From: JAGNLA01 sp964472265
Lineage (GTDB): Bacteria > Caldisericota > Caldisericia > JAAYUI01
Reading direction: 5' to 3'
DNA: 15,587 nucleotides
NCBI GenBank assembly: GCA_964472265.1
Contig: CAYYJO010000046.1
Location: 1 to 15,587, forward strand
The notes under the pieces were generated by a model. It was given only the letters and a program-made list of their open reading frames with translations. It was not told the DNA's origin and made no database searches. Numbering within the stretch: the stretch's first letter is position 1; each line of letters starts with the position of its first letter. The position numbers and the translations under genes are program-made. Positions 14,855-15,587 of this stretch are shown in pieces.

Positions 14855-15427
14855 CTATTTCATCATTTCTTTGGAGTCTTTTTCGGCTTTTTCAAGCTGA
14901 GCCTTGAGTTTTGCGTAGAAATCAGGCTTTGACACGACCGATTTTGCAAACTCCTGTACAAAGAAATCTGACTTCATGAGGTTGTCCCTCATGCCATCTA
15001 TCATTGGATATGATACCATTGCACCGTTTTTGCCGTTCATGATGTTGCCCTGAATCGAAATCATGTTCGGGTCCATCTTCTGACCTGGATCCATTGCGCC
15101 CATTCCGCCTGATGACATCATCGGACACGACATCCCACCAGACATTGCGCCGCCTGAGCTACCGCCCATCATTCCACCGGCCATTCCTCCGCCAGACATC
15201 ATGGGGGATGACATTCCACCCATTCCTCCGCCAATGCCTGCTCCGCCACCATACCTGGCGCCCATGGCAAACCACGGTCCAGCGATGACGACCAATGCGA
15301 GCAACCCCGCAATCACAAAGCCGATCACCCTCATTGTAAGATTTTCGAGTTTGCTGGCCTTTATGAATATGAACCAAGCCAGTGCGAGGATGAGAAGTCC
15401 ACCTAAAACCATTGCGCCTATATGCAT
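14855..15427 (-). CDS. Two-helix Gly/Met-rich membrane protein (paralogue C)
   Basis: 190 residues, not recognised. Helices at about 3-23 (LALAWFIFIKA) and 34-56 (GFVIAGLLALVVIAGP) match paralogues A and B. Residues 57-115 are almost only Gly, Met and Ser, with MM pairs resembling Met-rich copper-binding stretches, and contain MSCPMM with the single Cys101. The C-terminal part (about 120-190) is helical and charged; FAKSVVSKPDFYAKLKAQLEK (from 160) aligns with the end of paralogue B. The tail is predicted outside. The start at 15427 is set by AGGAGG five bases upstream; a frame extension to 15481 would include the promoter. Own promoter and terminator, so a single-gene unit. A metal-related or envelope role is possible but unproven. 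Confidence 0.82.
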   Translation of the reverse strand: MHIGAMVLGGLLILALAWFIFIKASKLENLTMRVIGFVIAGLLALVVIAGPWFAMGARYGGGAGIGGGMGGMSSPMMSGGGMAGGMMGGSSGGAMSGGMSCPMMSSGGMGAMDPGQKMDPNMISIQGNIMNGKNGAMVSYPMIDGMRDNLMKSDFFVQEFAKSVVSKPDFYAKLKAQLEKAEKDSKEMMK

Positions 15428-15453
15428 CAGAACCTCCTTGTTCTTTATCTGGT

Positions 15454-15481
15454 ATAATAGTACCGGTTTGTCTATTGTCAA
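15454..15481 (-). promoter_or_regulatory. Promoter before paralogue C, with degenerate dyad
   Basis: Minus strand: TTGACA (15481-15476), 16-base spacer, TATTAT (15459-15454). The spacer holds TAGTAC-N6-GTCTAT, a weaker version of the dyad in the promoters of paralogues A and B. Confidence 0.55.
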
Positions 15482-15534
15482 TAAGTCGCAAATAAAGTTT
15501 TGGTTAAGTTATTGCAAGTTAATTGCAAATAGAA

Positions 15535-15552
15535 AATTGATAAATATCAATT
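15535..15552. repeat. 18-bp AT-rich palindrome
   Basis: AATTGATA-AA-TATCAATT, perfect 8-bp arms around two bases. It lies in AT-rich, apparently non-coding DNA (15482-15587) upstream of paralogue C. It could be an operator for a gene beyond the window edge or for paralogue C. Confidence 0.4.
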
Positions 15553-15587
15553 ATGATTTATTGTGTTTCTAATTTGACGCTATAGAT

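Overview
The window reads as chromosomal DNA from a bacterium of about 50% GC. I cannot name the lineage. The bacterial signs are Shine-Dalgarno sequences of the AGGAGG type, promoters of the TTGACA/TATAAT type, intrinsic terminators (GC hairpin plus T-run) and a lipobox lipoprotein. Against that, the gatD gene belongs to a family known mainly from archaea, so a deep-branching or candidate-phylum bacterium is possible. A run of ten N at 9756-9765 marks an assembly gap.

Left part (1-8190). The 3' end of an AT-rich unknown gene runs rightward and stops one base short of the convergent gatD. On the minus strand lies a tight cluster kdpA-kdpB-kdpC-kdpD-gatD. The first four overlap or nearly touch and encode the high-affinity K+ pump (channel-like KdpA, P-type ATPase KdpB, chaperone-like KdpC) and a KdpD that ends just before the histidine-kinase domain. 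No KdpE is present. gatD follows 53 bases later.

Middle part (8190-10360). Two plus-strand genes, each ending at a strong terminator: an exported PQQ-like beta-propeller protein, divergent from kdpA, and a small Thr/Glu-rich lipoprotein just after the gap.

Right part (10360-15587). On the minus strand is a two-gene unit: a large exported protein with an M1-aminopeptidase-like domain that has lost all its zinc ligands, translationally coupled (ATGA overlap) to a 32-residue single-span membrane peptide. Next come three separate paralogous genes for small proteins with two membrane helices, a shared Gly/Met-rich region with a Cys-Pro motif, and variable tails. Each has its own promoter and terminator. 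Two of the promoters carry the same 17-bp dyad (TACTAC-N5-GTCGTA) and the third a degenerate form. This three-gene family with a common operator is the best candidate here for an undescribed system; a metal or envelope-stress role is only a hypothesis.
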